Part shown: positions 29,622 to 41,394 of the stretch, piece by piece
How the letters are laid out: every line of letters begins with the position of its first letter
How positions within the stretch are numbered: the stretch's first letter is position 1
Assembly: GCA_037951105.1 (NCBI GenBank)
Contig: JBAMJV010008239.1
Coordinates: 1-64,000 of the forward strand
Source of the DNA: Echinarachnius parma
Taxonomy: Eukaryota; Echinodermata; Echinoidea; Clypeasteroida; Echinarachniidae
Direction: 5' to 3'
DNA: 64,000 nt
Notes under the pieces: model-generated
What the model was told of the DNA's origin: nothing
Database searches by the model: none
Seen by the model: the letters and a program-made list of their open reading frames with translations, nothing else
Program-made: the position numbers and the translations under genes

Positions 29622-30743
29622 TCAAGATGAAGGAGGTATGTTAATGCTCCGTACACTTGAGGATTTGCAGCACCACGCGCGCAAGTTCTTTGTGTACCTC
29701 AAGAGCGCGTTTCGGTAACTCGCCTTCAGCATCATGTAGATGACTGTGTTCAGCCAGCTATTGCACAGAGTCAGACGCGACACGATCACCATGTACCTTT
29801 TATCGACGCGCTCGCCACGGAGCGCGCTGACCGCCTCACAAACGGTGAAAGGTAGCCACGCGAGGTAGAAGCCACCAGCCATGGACAATGTCAGAACAAT
29901 GGACTTGAGCCGTCCGCGGGTAGCTGGGCGTCCTGCTATTCTCGCGCGTTTGTCCGGCGCGCGCCCCTTATTACCGTCCAGTACGCTCGCCAAGGTTGTG
30001 CGCCTCTGCATCGGGATGTCGCTATCGTGCGCGCTCATTTGTCCAATTGTAGACACCAACGCGTTGTTCTGGATGTCGATGTTTTGCCGGTGGCGCTTCA
30101 CAATGCGCATCACGACGACGTAGAACACGACGATAAGGATCGCGTAGGCCCACATGGACACGGCAAACGACACGATGGTGTACGGGGCGAAATACGGCTC
30201 GGAGAAGTCCACCATGCATATGCCGAACTCCCGATAGACCACGATGTTGAATCGGTCGCCGGCGAAAAATAGGATGAAGAACATGACGACTATCGACCCG
30301 ATGGTGTTCGATACTGTCATGACGACGACGCGCTGGCGGTTGACGAGGGACGGGTATCGCAGTGGTCGCGTGACGGCCAAGAATCGATCACCGTTCAAGA
30401 GAAAGACGGCTAACGACGATAAGCCGGTGGCGAGGGTCAATAGATAACCGAGCGTCTGGCAGACGATCTTCCCGAACGGCCACACGCTCCTCGTCGCCGC
30501 GATCGTCATCGGGATGAGGAGGACTCCCGTCAGGAGGTCGACCACGGACAGGAAGACGTAGATGACCTGGCTGGCATCGTTGATCTCGGGCAGACCCGGT
30601 AGGATGAACAGGTTAAGGGTATTGCACGCGATAGATAGCACAGCACTCAAACCAAGCAGCGAAACGCTCGCTATCGATTGTGAATAATCAGGATATTCGT
30701 TCGGTTCACTCACATAGGACGTCACATTATATGCGTGTGTCAT
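29622..30743 (-). CDS. rhodopsin-class G-protein-coupled receptor, intact single exon
   Basis: 373 residues, plasma-membrane receptor. The start is well supported: an in-frame TGA lies three codons upstream of the first Met. Seen: N-glycosylation site NVT at 6-8; seven hydrophobic helices from ~25 to ~340; CNTLN in TM1; LSVVDLL with D69 (2.50); W88 and C95 (C3.25) with C176 in loop 2; NGDRFLAVTRPLRY, so DRF (119-121) replaces DRY; FYLAWLPF in TM6; NTVIY (332-336) in place of NPxxY; SYRNALLRY in helix 8; CC at 358-359 as a likely palmitoylation site. Intracellular loop 3 is long and basic (~212-280). The overall style is amine/peptide-like class A and the ligand is unknown. It is markedly GC-richer than its surroundings, as expected for a conserved exon. 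Confidence 0.93.
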   Translation of the reverse strand: MTHAYNVTSYVSEPNEYPDYSQSIASVSLLGLSAVLSIACNTLNLFILPGLPEINDASQVIYVFLSVVDLLTGVLLIPMTIAATRSVWPFGKIVCQTLGYLLTLATGLSSLAVFLLNGDRFLAVTRPLRYPSLVNRQRVVVMTVSNTIGSIVVMFFILFFAGDRFNIVVYREFGICMVDFSEPYFAPYTIVSFAVSMWAYAILIVVFYVVVMRIVKRHRQNIDIQNNALVSTIGQMSAHDSDIPMQRRTTLASVLDGNKGRAPDKRARIAGRPATRGRLKSIVLTLSMAGGFYLAWLPFTVCEAVSALRGERVDKRYMVIVSRLTLCNSWLNTVIYMMLKASYRNALLRYTKNLRAWCCKSSSVRSINIPPSS

Positions 30744-31284
30744 CCTGACTCAAACAAAGATATCATTTCCTCGAAGAATCTTTTCTGATTTCTTGATCAT
30801 GATACAAATATTTTCCTCCGAGAAACATCAAACTCGCGATCGATTGTGGGCTATTAAAGCACAATCTGATCCTCAATAAAAATTAAAAATAAGTCACTTA
30901 TTTAAATGCCACTTTTGTCGATTTCATGGAAACTTTAGCGATGCCTGAGAAATGATAATGATTTCACTATCACAATGTATGTTCATCGGAGGCTTTGCGG
31001 GTAAACTGATATCTTACTGCCCATTTCTCTTGATGTCGAGGCAGAGTGATTGTATACTGCGATGAATTTCGAGATCGGCTCATCCCATTCTCACTGAATG
31101 ATAAGTCAGTCAGCAACAATGTATAGACCTGCAGATAAAGTAGAAGAGAGAAATTTTAAATTAAAGATGAGTGAATTGACGGAACTTCATGAAAACCATA
31201 ATAGGCCTACGAGACTGTGGGGCGCTTTAGTACAAACCACACACGGACTATACATTCCTGTCCCCCGACCCCAAATAATAAATA
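30744..31284. other. upstream flank of the GPCR, no other gene
   Basis: May contain the 5' UTR or promoter on the - strand. No clear TATA box or second exon recognised. Confidence 0.4.
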
Positions 31285-31600
31285 AATAAAGTATTGGGAC
31301 CCGAGTTCGAACCCAATCGATGCCCCGGTATTTTAAGTCCTACAACAAGGCATTTAATCCACATTGCTGCGCTCTATACCCAGGAGTATAAATGGGTACT
31401 TGGTCGGGTGTTAAATTAGCATGTAGCGCTCTACATCATTGTGCAGCTTTGGACATCATTTAGATGGTGCACAAGATAATTGTGCGGGTTTTAACTGGAC
31501 CTGATGAGTGATGACCAAGGATAAATGCGCCTCTGAATAGGGCACCTAGATACATAGCGCTCTATAAATGCTATATAATTATGATTATTATTACCAATAT
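31285..31600 (+). repeat. SINE, tRNA-like head and (ATT)n tail
   Basis: cccgagttcgaacccaat resembles a B box. The body has caggagtataaatgggtact, and the end agcgctctataaatgctata is followed by attattat. The body matches 55830-56020 in inverse orientation. Confidence 0.6.
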
Positions 31601-31647
31601 TCAGACAAAAATTAAATTGCTGTCGATATTCAATATTGTTATCGGAG

Positions 31648-31666
31648 GGGGGGGGGGGGGGGGGGG
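31648..31666. repeat. poly-G run
   Basis: A 19-nt G run next to the foldback at 31723. Length uncertain. Confidence 0.85.
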
Positions 31667-31722
31667 ACACAAGGTTACGCTACAACAAAACATATATCAA
31701 CCTCCTTGCCCCACCCACCCTA

Positions 31723-32486
31723 AAGGCCGTATCTCACCGGCCTGGAGACTAGTTGGCGACCTGTTAGCGACTCGAGTCTCCGCTGGTTGCGGTGACGTCT
31801 CTGCGACGTCGCCGCGACGTCTCCTGGAGACTAGCCGGGTCTCCGGGGAGTCGCGGGGAAATCAAACATGTTCGATTTTTTTGTTGACTTTTTCCAGTCT
31901 CCAGCAGGTCTCGGAGACGTCTTCGCGACGTCTCCATCAGATGCGGCGACGTCGCGGAGACGTCTCCATCAGTTGCGGCGACGTCGCAGAGACGTCTCCA
32001 AAGTGTTGCGGCGACGTCGCGGAGACGTCTCCGCGACGTCTCTTGGAGACTAGCCGAGTCTCCGGTGAGTCGCGGGAAATTTTTTTTTTTTTTTTTTACT
32101 TTTTCCAGTCTCCAGCAGGTCTCCGCGACGTCTCCGCGACGTCACGGAGACCTACTGGAGACCAAGGCGACAAAGAGGAAATGCTGCGGCAACGTCTCCG
32201 CGACACTGCTTGACGTTGCTTGACCCGCTTTAGAGACCACGTGACTGAGGTGTTTATCATCTTCTTGTAGATATAGGTATATATAGACAGGCAGAAGTCG
32301 CGGCGACGTCTCCGCAACCTTGTGGAGACCCATGGCGACCTATCGGAGACGTCGCGGAGACGTCGCCTTGGTGAGATTACAAGCCATTTTTCCGGTCTCA
32401 CTGGCGGAGACGTCGCCGCGACTACCGCGACTGATCAGTCGCGGTAGTCGCGGCGACGTCTCCGCCGGTGAGATACGCACTTAAAT
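31723..32486. mobile_element. ~760-bp foldback packed with GACGTC palindromes
   Basis: Termini aaggccgtatctcaccggc and gccggtgagatacgcactt are inverted. The body holds about 19 GACGTC sites in cggagacgtctccgcgacgtc contexts, and these face both ways. Three or so partial tandem units (gagactagccg.gtctccgg.gagtcgcggg) lie at 31830, 32045 and nearby. Open frames across it are repeat translations, not genes. Confidence 0.8.
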
Positions 32487-32599
32487 GACCCGTCTTGGCT
32501 GCTACTACTACTAGCTTTTATTGCATGCAATTAGCTAAAAACAGAAGTTGGGAGTATATAATTATATACCATTGAAGCACAAATGCATTAATGAAAAGA

Positions 32600-32770
32600 T
32601 TACTCTCTGACAGAAATTGCCAGTTTTCTATTCTTGAAATTTCCCTTTTTTTCACAGTGTGAGAGGATTATGTTTTGACAGAAATTGCCAGTTTTCCCTT
32701 TTTTTCACAGTGTGAGAGGATTATGTTTTGACAGAAATTGCCAGTTTTCTATTCTGATTCTTGATATTTC
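32600..32770 (+). repeat. three tandem copies of a ~65-bp unit
   Basis: gacagaaattgccagttttc recurs at ~32609, 32678 and 32729, with ttcacagtgtgagaggatta between copies. Confidence 0.8.
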
Positions 32771-33000
32771 TTCTTTTTGTTTGTTTACAAATGTGAAAAG
32801 CATACCGTATATGATATAACGTCATTCTAGCTTATGCATGCACGTGCGTGCAGCTTTTAATGAAACATGAAGTCCCCAGCCCAAATTAGTCGGGAATACG
32901 CTGCTAATTAGCACTGCGACGTTTTGTCTGTTTCTATACAAATATTTGTATGGAGCAGTTATCATCTCTTAAACCTATCTGACTATGTATGGGCTATTAT

Positions 33001-33140
33001 TTGTTCGTTGAGATGTGTCTGCAGCTATAGAGCATGTGCATATGTATTGGATGACAGCAAGGTCTATTATAATAATAGACCTCGCTGTCGTCCAATACAT
33101 ATGCACATGCTCTTAGCTGCAGACACATCTCAACGAACAA
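33001..33140. repeat. 140-bp near-perfect hairpin, arms ~70 bp
   Basis: 33001-33070 is the reverse complement of 33071-33140 with two mismatches and one 1-nt indel and almost no loop (attataataat centre). Confidence 0.9.
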
Positions 33141-33184
33141 AAAGATATTACAGAAGACTATTGCAGATAATTAAGAGTGTTACG

Positions 33185-33470
33185 GGAGCAACTCCCCCTG
33201 CCCCCCCCGCCCCCATCCCCAACCATGATAGTTCTTTACCCTTGTTGTCCCCTTCCCCTAACAAAATATAATTACATATTTATTATCATAATAGTTTTGC
33301 AGGAGCTCCCCTTCCCCTCAAAGTAAACATCCACCACCCCAATCTCCCCCTAATCAAATCAAATTACATAATAATATCATCATAATAGTTTTGCAGGAGC
33401 TCCCCCTCCCCTCAAAGTAAATACCCCCTCCCCCCCCCCCGCCTTGATACATACCCCCTCCCTCTATAGA
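33185..33470 (+). repeat. C-rich tandem repeats, ~95-bp unit
   Basis: ttttgcaggagctccccttc is followed by cccctcaaagtaaa at 33294 and 33390, with a decayed earlier unit at 33185-33290. Confidence 0.6.
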
Positions 33471-34349
33471 TGGCAGTGCAAAAGGGGTAGCGGACAAAGA
33501 TTTTCTCTACTTGGTTAATTGACCATCTCTGCAATTGAAAATTTGATAAGCTAATCAAACGGAAGAAAGGAAATGATGCACACAAATTGCTCAATGTATC
33601 AAATATATTTAATGTATTTATTTAGTATGATGTCTTTTTTTAAAGAAACATGAAAGAAGAACAGCAAAAACAACAGCAACAATATTTTGTTTGTTATTCT
33701 GAGTGACTATCAAAAGACACTTTTACAATTTAAAAACAAGTTATGTTATGAAAAACCATAATATTGAAGAAAAAAAAAGGAGATGAACATTTTTCAGCAG
33801 TATGCTGACGTAAAGCGTTTTTATGGAAAACAACGTTTCATTACAAATGTAAAGCATTTCCAATATGTTTACACTTGATTTTCCAATTAACGTTCCTTCA
33901 TTTCCTTCTCTAATTGACAGTCGAATATTGTGAATAAATGTGTTACACTTCATTGCCTTCTTGAAAAGAACTGAATAAGGGCAACTCAAGAATTGCCTTT
34001 CATTAAAATGTATTTTTATCAGCAACTATAATCATTATAAAGGGGGAAGAAATATGACAAAGGACCTATTTCTCTTTGATGAAATACAAACAGGTACCAA
34101 TAATTTACGCGACCAATTTTCTTACGGAAATGATTTAAGAACTCCGCCCAAACATACATGATGAATATCCTAGTGTATAAAGGTTGTTTATTAAATAAAA
34201 TTACAAAAAGACTATATAATTATGAAAGAAGATAAGAATTATCATTACTTCATTCAGTGTTGTGTGAAAATGCGTTTAGTGATAAAGTGATAAAGTTTTC
34301 CTTCCCGGTCCTAAGAGACGAGAGGCTAAATTTGATTATATTATTATAA
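33471..34349. other. intergenic, no gene recognised
   Basis: AT-rich. The open frames are short and show no family motif. Confidence 0.4.
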
Positions 34350-34838
34350 ATAATTTAATCAAAATACACGCATGCGTTATTATGGTGACTGTTGCTATGG
34401 GTTACTGAAGAACCGTTATGGTAACTTGAAGGGAACCATGCAACGCCCAAAAATGAAAAGTAATAACTTTAGCAGACCATTCTACCATCAAAATCAGAAA
34501 ATAGGCTTCCACGTAGACAAATCATCTAATTGGAAAGGTCATCACCATACTATGTTGATATGTCTGCAGACGAAGACTTTACGTCTAGGACATAGAAGTA
34601 GGTCTAGGAAATAAATTACGCATGTCTCCAAATGTACGCGTGTATAGAATTTGCGCGCTCGCAGACGTTTGGCGCATACGGAACCATGAGGCCATGTTGG
34701 TTCCGTACACGTTGGTGATTAATTGTAATGTTTAATAATTACACAACCATTTTCAAAGTGTTGAACATATATTTGATATCAATCAACGGTACCAAATAAT
34801 ATAAGCCTGTGTCGTTCTTTGCGTGGTGATCCCCTTTA
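34350..34838 (-). mobile_element. MITE family C, inverted copy
   Basis: Right end gtggtgatcccctTTA matches the family-C terminus. Core tgcgcgctcgcagacgtttg and tacggaaccatg..catgttggttccgta are shared with 35328-35742. Confidence 0.65.
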
Positions 34839-34841
34839 TTA

Positions 34842-35008
34842 AAGGGGTAGTACAGTTTTGGCAAGGATGTGATTTAGTAACCAAAACATGCACAATAACA
34901 CTACAAACTAATAGTTATAACTCCACCATGCTCGAAAGGTATAGAAAATTACAAACGACTAAGTAAAAAGCCTGTTGTCATATTCAAAAAGAGCCATTAA
35001 AACACATG
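34842..35008 (-). mobile_element. MITE family A, truncated
   Basis: Starts ttaaaggggtagtacagttt directly against the end of a family-C element. It carries the accatgctcgaaaggtatag block and stops after gagccattaaaacaca. Confidence 0.65.
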
Positions 35009-35035
35009 GCGATTTACATGTAACTTTTAATTTGC

Positions 35036-35215
35036 GCCCGTTTACACGTGGGGGAAAACACAATAATTAGTGAAATTAATGGAATCGCGATTCAAGTCGC
35101 GATTAAAATCGAAATTTGTATGTCCATACGGGTAAAAAAAAAAAAAAATGGATTGCGATTCAAATTTTGAAATTTAAATCGCGCTAATTTATGTGTGTGT
35201 GAACGGGCATATAAT
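35036..35215. mobile_element. foldback, GCCCGTTYACACR termini
   Basis: Left gcccgtttacacgtg, right tgtgtgtgaacgggc, with inner aatcgcgatt motifs inverted. A related piece lies at 39039-39175. Confidence 0.55.
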
Positions 35216-35327
35216 GTATGTAACCATCACGACCATTGCCGAATAACACAATAATGAAGGCCAACATGAAAATATGGCAGCATCATAGAGGCTATTTTGT
35301 ATAAATGCAATAAATGTTCATATATTT

Positions 35328-35742
35328 TTAAAGGGGACCACCAGGCAAAGAACAACATATAACCGTTGTGTGATATCAAATAGATGCCCAACATCTTGCA
35401 AAGGGTTGTGCAATTCATAAACAATGCAATTAATTACCACTTCATACGGAACCATTATGGCATCATGGTTCCGTATGCGCCGAACGTTTGCGAGTGCGCC
35501 AATTATATTCACGCGTACGTTTGGAGACAATGTATAATCACGGACGATGTGTTCGTCCTAGACAAAAGGTTGTCTTCGTATGCAGACCTATGAGCACATG
35601 TTGTAGTATGATGATGCTTTTTTTCCAATTATATAATTTTCCGGAAACATATTTGTCCGAACCTTTTGGACTGGAAGAGACTTTTAAAAGTGTTACCTTT
35701 TATTCATAAGGATATTAGTTTTGGGTGGTGGTACCCTTTAAC
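35328..35742 (+). mobile_element. MITE family C, complete copy
   Basis: Termini taaaggggaccaccaggcaa and ttttgggtggtggtacccttta are inverted. The interior holds the palindrome tacggaaccat..atggttccgta followed by cgaacgtttgcgagtgcg and cacgcgtacg. Confidence 0.7.
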
Positions 35743-36048
35743 GACGTGTGGGTTGTGATGTTAACAAAATTGTATAGATTATACATAGCCATCATTTCAG
35801 CATGTCTAAAACTGCATACAAATACAATTTAATTATAAAGGTGCATATTTTGTAGTTTTATTTAGTGCTATAGTAGGAATTAAGGGGCATATGCTCTGAT
35901 AAATGGTTTATAACCGCGCGCCGCGACTATTTTAATGAAAAATGAGCATGTCCTCTGAAAATCAAACAACAAAACATTCACCAGTTGCCAAGGCATGCAG
36001 TCTTCAAAATGAAGACATACATCTACATGTGTATAGAAGTGAGTGTCA

Positions 36049-36383
36049 GTGGCGTAGCTAAGATTTTTTCCAGTGAGGGCAACAGAGGGGCCTTAAATTA
36101 GTTTCATGAGGGGGAACCGGTTTTCACCTTACAATAAAGCAAAAAGACGGGAGAAGAAAAAAAAAATTATTCACTATTTAATTTGCCGAAAATGCTGATT
36201 TCTGCCTTTGAAAATAAAATGATGTAGCCGATTACCTTTGTCCATTTTTGTTCTCGCAAGCATGTGTTTGTTTGTTGGTTTTTCTGGTTTTATGTGGGGG
36301 TTCGGGGTCACAGTTCTTGAGGGCTACGGACAATTTGTTAAGGGGGCACGTGCCCCTCCCCCGGCCATAGCTACGCCCCTAGC
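36049..36383. mobile_element. CAGTGGCGTAGC-ended hAT-like element
   Basis: Left cagtggcgtagctaagattt, right ggccatagctacgcccct. Contains gggggcacgtgcccctcccc near the right end. No clear 8-bp target duplication. Confidence 0.6.
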
Positions 36384-36654
36384 GCACGCATTTGGCAATC
36401 GCTTCATTGCGTCTATAAACATCGCTCAATCATTTAGTTAATGACCAAATCTTTCAACCGAAAGCGTGTCAGAGACCTGGCACAAATAGAGGGAGAAATA
36501 GTGTGTATTTTACCGCAGACGTATGCAGTTAAAATCGATTTGACAAACAGTCCACTCTGAGGTGAACTATAAGTGTTGTCATAACTGTTAAAGAAAATAA
36601 AAATGACTCTTCATACATTAATTAATCAATACGTTCTTCTTCGTCTTAAACATG

Positions 36655-36966
36655 TTAAAGGGATCTAGTAACATTGTCCGTATTCACAAACTCTAGTGGT
36701 TATCTCATACCTTGTTGTATTCGTATTACCAATAGAAGCATAAACAGTTTTTGGTTTATCGATTTTCCCTTTTGCTGAAAAGATATTTATGATTGAAATG
36801 TTCGGATTTTTAATTATCCACTGGAAAGCTATAACATATAATCTCCGTTTAACGTAAAATTGCCACACATTACTCAGTGGACATAATATCAGATTACAAA
36901 AATTGACATTTAACAACCATTCATCACTTGTTGCATTATGCCAACGAAGTTACCAGACCCCTTTAA
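36655..36966 (+). mobile_element. MITE family B, diverged copy
   Basis: TTAA ends. Starts agggatctagtaacattgtc and ends acgaagttaccagacccctTTAA. Confidence 0.68.
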
Positions 36967-39038
36967 GATGGAGACCTGCATGGCCGAATGGAACCAACAT
37001 GGAATTACACAAAAGTAAGAGAGAAGACAAAATTCTTATTATACAGTCATGTACTATTGGTGGGTGGAGGCGATGTTTGTGCCATTTTGTTTTGTAGTTG
37101 TTTTGTTTTCGTCTTATAAAGTAAAGAGCACTATTAATACGCACAGTTGGATAATTCCGCAATCGCCTAGGGATCCTAGTTATATCATTATTAATTTCAA
37201 TGTATTTATGTTTTTATATTCGATTCCGACAACATAATTATGCTTATCAAATACATTTACGATCATTTTCAAAATTGAAAAAAAAAAAGAAGTTTTTATT
37301 CTGTACATGTGAATAATTACACTGCATAAATATATTCTTCTTGGGAAAGGCGAAGAAGGTTCTATATAAATTAATTAGAACTATTGGGGGGAAATAAACA
37401 TGCCCAAGTCCGGATGTTACATATGGAGCATGAATGCAATACAAACAAATAATGACAATCATAAAGTTATAATTATATTTATAACCCTAACCACAATAAT
37501 GAAAACAAACAAGGGCAGAAGAAAATAACAAAAATATATAGATTATGACATTATAGTTGCGGGTATCAATATCACAGTATACTAAAAAGAATTACACAAT
37601 TAATTAACAACTCTTTTATAGATGACAAAAATAGAAACTTACCTATATATAGCCAGTGGTGAAGAAAATGAAAATAATTTCCTTTCATATCAACATCATT
37701 CTGTACTCTGAACAATTACAAGATGATATCTATACAGTGCGAGCCTTTGATGGTCAAAAGCAGTTCACTACAAGTCTAGATCTTCAACGCCGAACGTTTC
37801 AACGATGGGCCTATCAAAGTATTCTGCAGACGTTTTAAGTTAAAAGAAAAATAATTAAAACAAAATAATAATCATGATAAATTATAATGATGATCGGACG
37901 AACTTTGATAATCTTCCGACTTTTGCGGAGTGTCTGTCCGTTATCGTGACCATCCTCACACTGGCATTTGGGCATCAGACGATTGATTATCTTCAAGAAT
38001 CTTCAGGATTGAAGGAGGCAGATGCATCATCATCATGATCAGAAGAAGAGGATAAAGAAGAGACTGTCCTTATGAGGTACGGTACCGTGTGTGCGCAACC
38101 GCCACCTGTACGCATTTTTTGTATTTGTTTTATTTGTTGCCGATGTGTTTGCTGCAGATTTCTTATGGCGCGCATCTCGTGTCAACAAACTACAATCTAA
38201 AGGTTTCATCATGACTTTTACTCCGGTGACAATCATTTGCTCCGCTGGTGTTTTCTCACTTATTAATCTTTCATAATACCAACGTAGATTTCTGGCCCTA
38301 AACAAACATTAACCATCACCATATAGCATGAATCATACCTACCCAAACCTAAAGCTAATTCAATCTAATTAAAACGATTTTTGTTTTAATGCAGAATGTG
38401 GAAATAGTATATATGAACTGAAATTATTTTTATCAAATGAAATAGCGTGGCGATAAACACTCGGGGCAATTAATGCCGGAGCAAATGTCGTGTCACCAAA
38501 TGTATAGATCTAAGTGTTTTGACACTCAACGCACGTTATAACCAGAGATAACCTCATTTTTGGTTTCTATGCAATATGACATCATCTGGTTGACTTTTAT
38601 TGCCGTCTGCAAAACGAGCGCAAACATTTAGCGGCATTTAATGTGGAGATGGCATATATCACAGTGTCAATTGAAGAGGCAGTTTCTAGGTAATAGTTAA
38701 AGATCTGCAAATAGATTGGTCCATTTAATTGGCAATGGTCATCGTGAATTCTAATAACGTCTATCGGATGCTTTTGGTAAAAACCTACTGTTTGGTATAC
38801 ATATTCGATCGATACCGGTACTCACATTTCGTCTACAAAAATCGGTACGCACAGAGGCTTTGGATTTAGAAGCACAATGTATAATAACATTAATTACCTA
38901 GGATAGCCACTTCAGTGACGTGCACTGCTCTATACCAGCGGGCCCTGCCGGGATTTGGGATTCTACTTGTGGTTTGGGGGTCTAATCGGAGTTTGGATAT
39001 TGAAGTTTTAGACATCTAGCAATAGACTGAGAGGGGTT
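36967..39038. other. 2-kb intergenic stretch, no gene
   Basis: Only short open frames with no recognisable family. A near-TTAA-rich stretch. Nothing supported. Confidence 0.4.
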
Positions 39039-39222
39039 TCACACGATGACCAAGTCGTGATTGCAATCACGATTGGAATCATGTTTACAATCACGGTGAT
39101 TCTGTTGCCTTGCTTTCACATGACGAAAAAGACTTCATGCAGACTGTGATTACAATCGCGATTCTAGAGACGTGTTTATGTGTACCTGTCAATCAAATGG
39201 GTGTAGACCAAGTTGTCATTTT

Positions 39223-39508
39223 AAAGGGATAGTACAGTTTCGGTAAAAACCGAATTTGGTATATTTTAAAAATGTGTAGGATTTTTAAAATATTTTCTTT
39301 AATAATTATTTAATCAAAGTAAAGATGTTGGTCCCCAAATGTATTCCAATCGGATATTCGTGGATATTTCAGCTGTTTCTTAACCGATTTTGATTTAACA
39401 AAGTGGTTTTAAGTGTACATGTGCTCTTTCGAATTTTACACTTAGTTTTTCATTAATTCACACAAAAAAATTGGAAGCGCCCTCTAAACTAAAACTGAAC
39501 TGTTCTTC
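39223..39508 (-). mobile_element. MITE family A, short copy
   Basis: Starts taaagggatagtacagtttc and ends gcgccctctaaactaaaactgaact. Interior gatatttcagctgtttctta. Confidence 0.65.
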
Positions 39509-39530
39509 TATTTTCAAATATTTATTTTAA

Positions 39531-40950
39531 AAAGGAAGTTCACGTCTGTGTATGGATGGAGACCTCTTTCAAACGCAGATATGGATAATACATACGCAAT
39601 TGAATCGTCATTATAACCCAGAATATGTCTCATGACTTTCCACTGTATCTTCCAGTAGTGACATCACAACAAACGAACGGAAGTTTGTGTCTGTATTATA
39701 TGGATAGAAATCTTTTGTATTCGTTAAATGCCCATTCAAACTTAGATATATAATACACTATTGAAAGTCATAATAAACGCGTGCGGTGTACATTTCTTCC
39801 ATAAGCTGTACATCCTAGTTTTTACATCACACGAACGGAATGCAGACAATGCGGAAGTTCGCGTCTCCTGGTATATAATTATAATGGTTGGAAAACTCTT
39901 GTATTTTAATGATCTTCCAAATGCAGACAATGCATAATTGAACTCTTCTTCTATTTTCAAATCATTACATTAAAATAAAAGGAAGTTCACGTCTGTGTAT
40001 GGATGGAGACCTCTTTCAAACGCAGATATGGATAATACATACGCAATTGAATCGTCATTATAACCCAGAATATGTCTCATGACTTTCCACTGTATCTTCC
40101 AGTAGTGACATCACAACAAACGAACGGAAGTTTGTGTCTGTATTATATGGATAGAAATCTTTTGTATTCGTTAAATGCCCATTCAAACTTAGATATATAA
40201 TACACTATTGAAAGTCATAATAAACGCGTGCGGTGTACATTTCTTCCATAAGCTGTACATCCTAGTTTTTACATCACACGAACGGAATGCAGACAATGCG
40301 GAAGTTCGCGTCTCCTGGTATATAATTACAATGGTTGGAAAACTCTTGTATTTTAATGATCTTCCAAATGCAGACAATGCATTGAACTCTTCTTCTATTT
40401 TCAAATCATTACATTAAAATAAAAGGAAGTTCACGTCTGTGTATGGATGGAGACCTCTTTCAAACGCAGATATGGATAATAAATACGCAATTGAATTCGT
40501 CATTATAACCCAGAATATGTCTCGTGACCTTCCACTGTATCTTCCAGTAGTGACATCACAACAAACGAATGGAAGTTTGTGACTGTATTATATGGATAGA
40601 AATCTTTTGTATTCGTTAAATGCCCTTTCAAACTTAGATATATAATACACAATTGAAAGTCATAATAAACGCGTGCGGTTTATATTTCCCTACATTTCTT
40701 CCATTGTACCTCCCAGTCTTTACCTCACACGAACGGAAGTTTGCGTCTGTATCAATGGACGAAAGACTCTTGTATTTAATGATCTTCCAAATGCAGACAA
40801 TGCACACCAGAAAAGGATTTCATCGTGACTTTTACGCATACATTTCTGTCACTTTTCTTGATCACACGAACGGAAGTTTGCGTATGACTTGTATGGATGG
40901 AATTTGTCTTATTTGTATTTAATGCTCTTATAAACGCAGATATTATTGAG
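39531..40950 (+). repeat. three tandem copies of a ~445-bp satellite with inner subrepeats
   Basis: The unit start aaggaagttcacgtctgtgtatgg recurs at ~39533, 39979 and 40423. Copies 1 and 2 are almost identical. Copy 3 drifts after ~40680. Each unit contains shorter repeats built on cgaacggaagtttgcgtctg..tatggat..ctttgtatt.aat. Short open frames inside are by-products. Confidence 0.88.
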
Positions 40951-41394
40951 TGTCATGAAAAACCAGAAAGTTAAATATGACATCGCAGCGGTATGCAAGA
41001 AATTTATTTATCCATCTTAATTACGCATAATTTCTTTCCAATTTTTAAAATGAGATTTTAATTTCAGTGATTTACTCTTGATTTATTGTAGATTCCGTCG
41101 TTTACAGAAAACATTCAGATGAAGAAGATGAATATAATGCACACGATCATGTTTTGGGGTTGTCTGTCCGTCTGCGTGTACATGTATCTTACCATACAAA
41201 GTCATACATATTTTTAATGCAGTTTGATAACTAGCTAACATAGATTCCAGAACAGGTTTTAGTATTGCCTGTAATGGACTAGAGGAATTAGAAGAGGAAT
41301 AATCGAGGACATTTTGTATCGGAATCGGACAACAAAGAGGCTTATAATATTATAATGCCTATAATATTTGGACAACATGTAGAAATGAGCGATC

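Noticed and set aside
30022-30272. Arg/His-rich open frames overlapping the GPCR
   Set aside because: Shadow frames of the GC-rich receptor coding sequence. The seven-helix frame is clearly the real one.
31581-32401. Long open frames rich in SATSRRL/ETSR repeats
   Set aside because: Translation of the GACGTC-rich foldback. The same words occur in several frames and both strands.
33001-33140. microRNA precursor
   Set aside because: Arms are ~70 bp with almost no loop, longer and more perfect than animal pre-miRNAs, so it is kept only as a hairpin/siRNA candidate.
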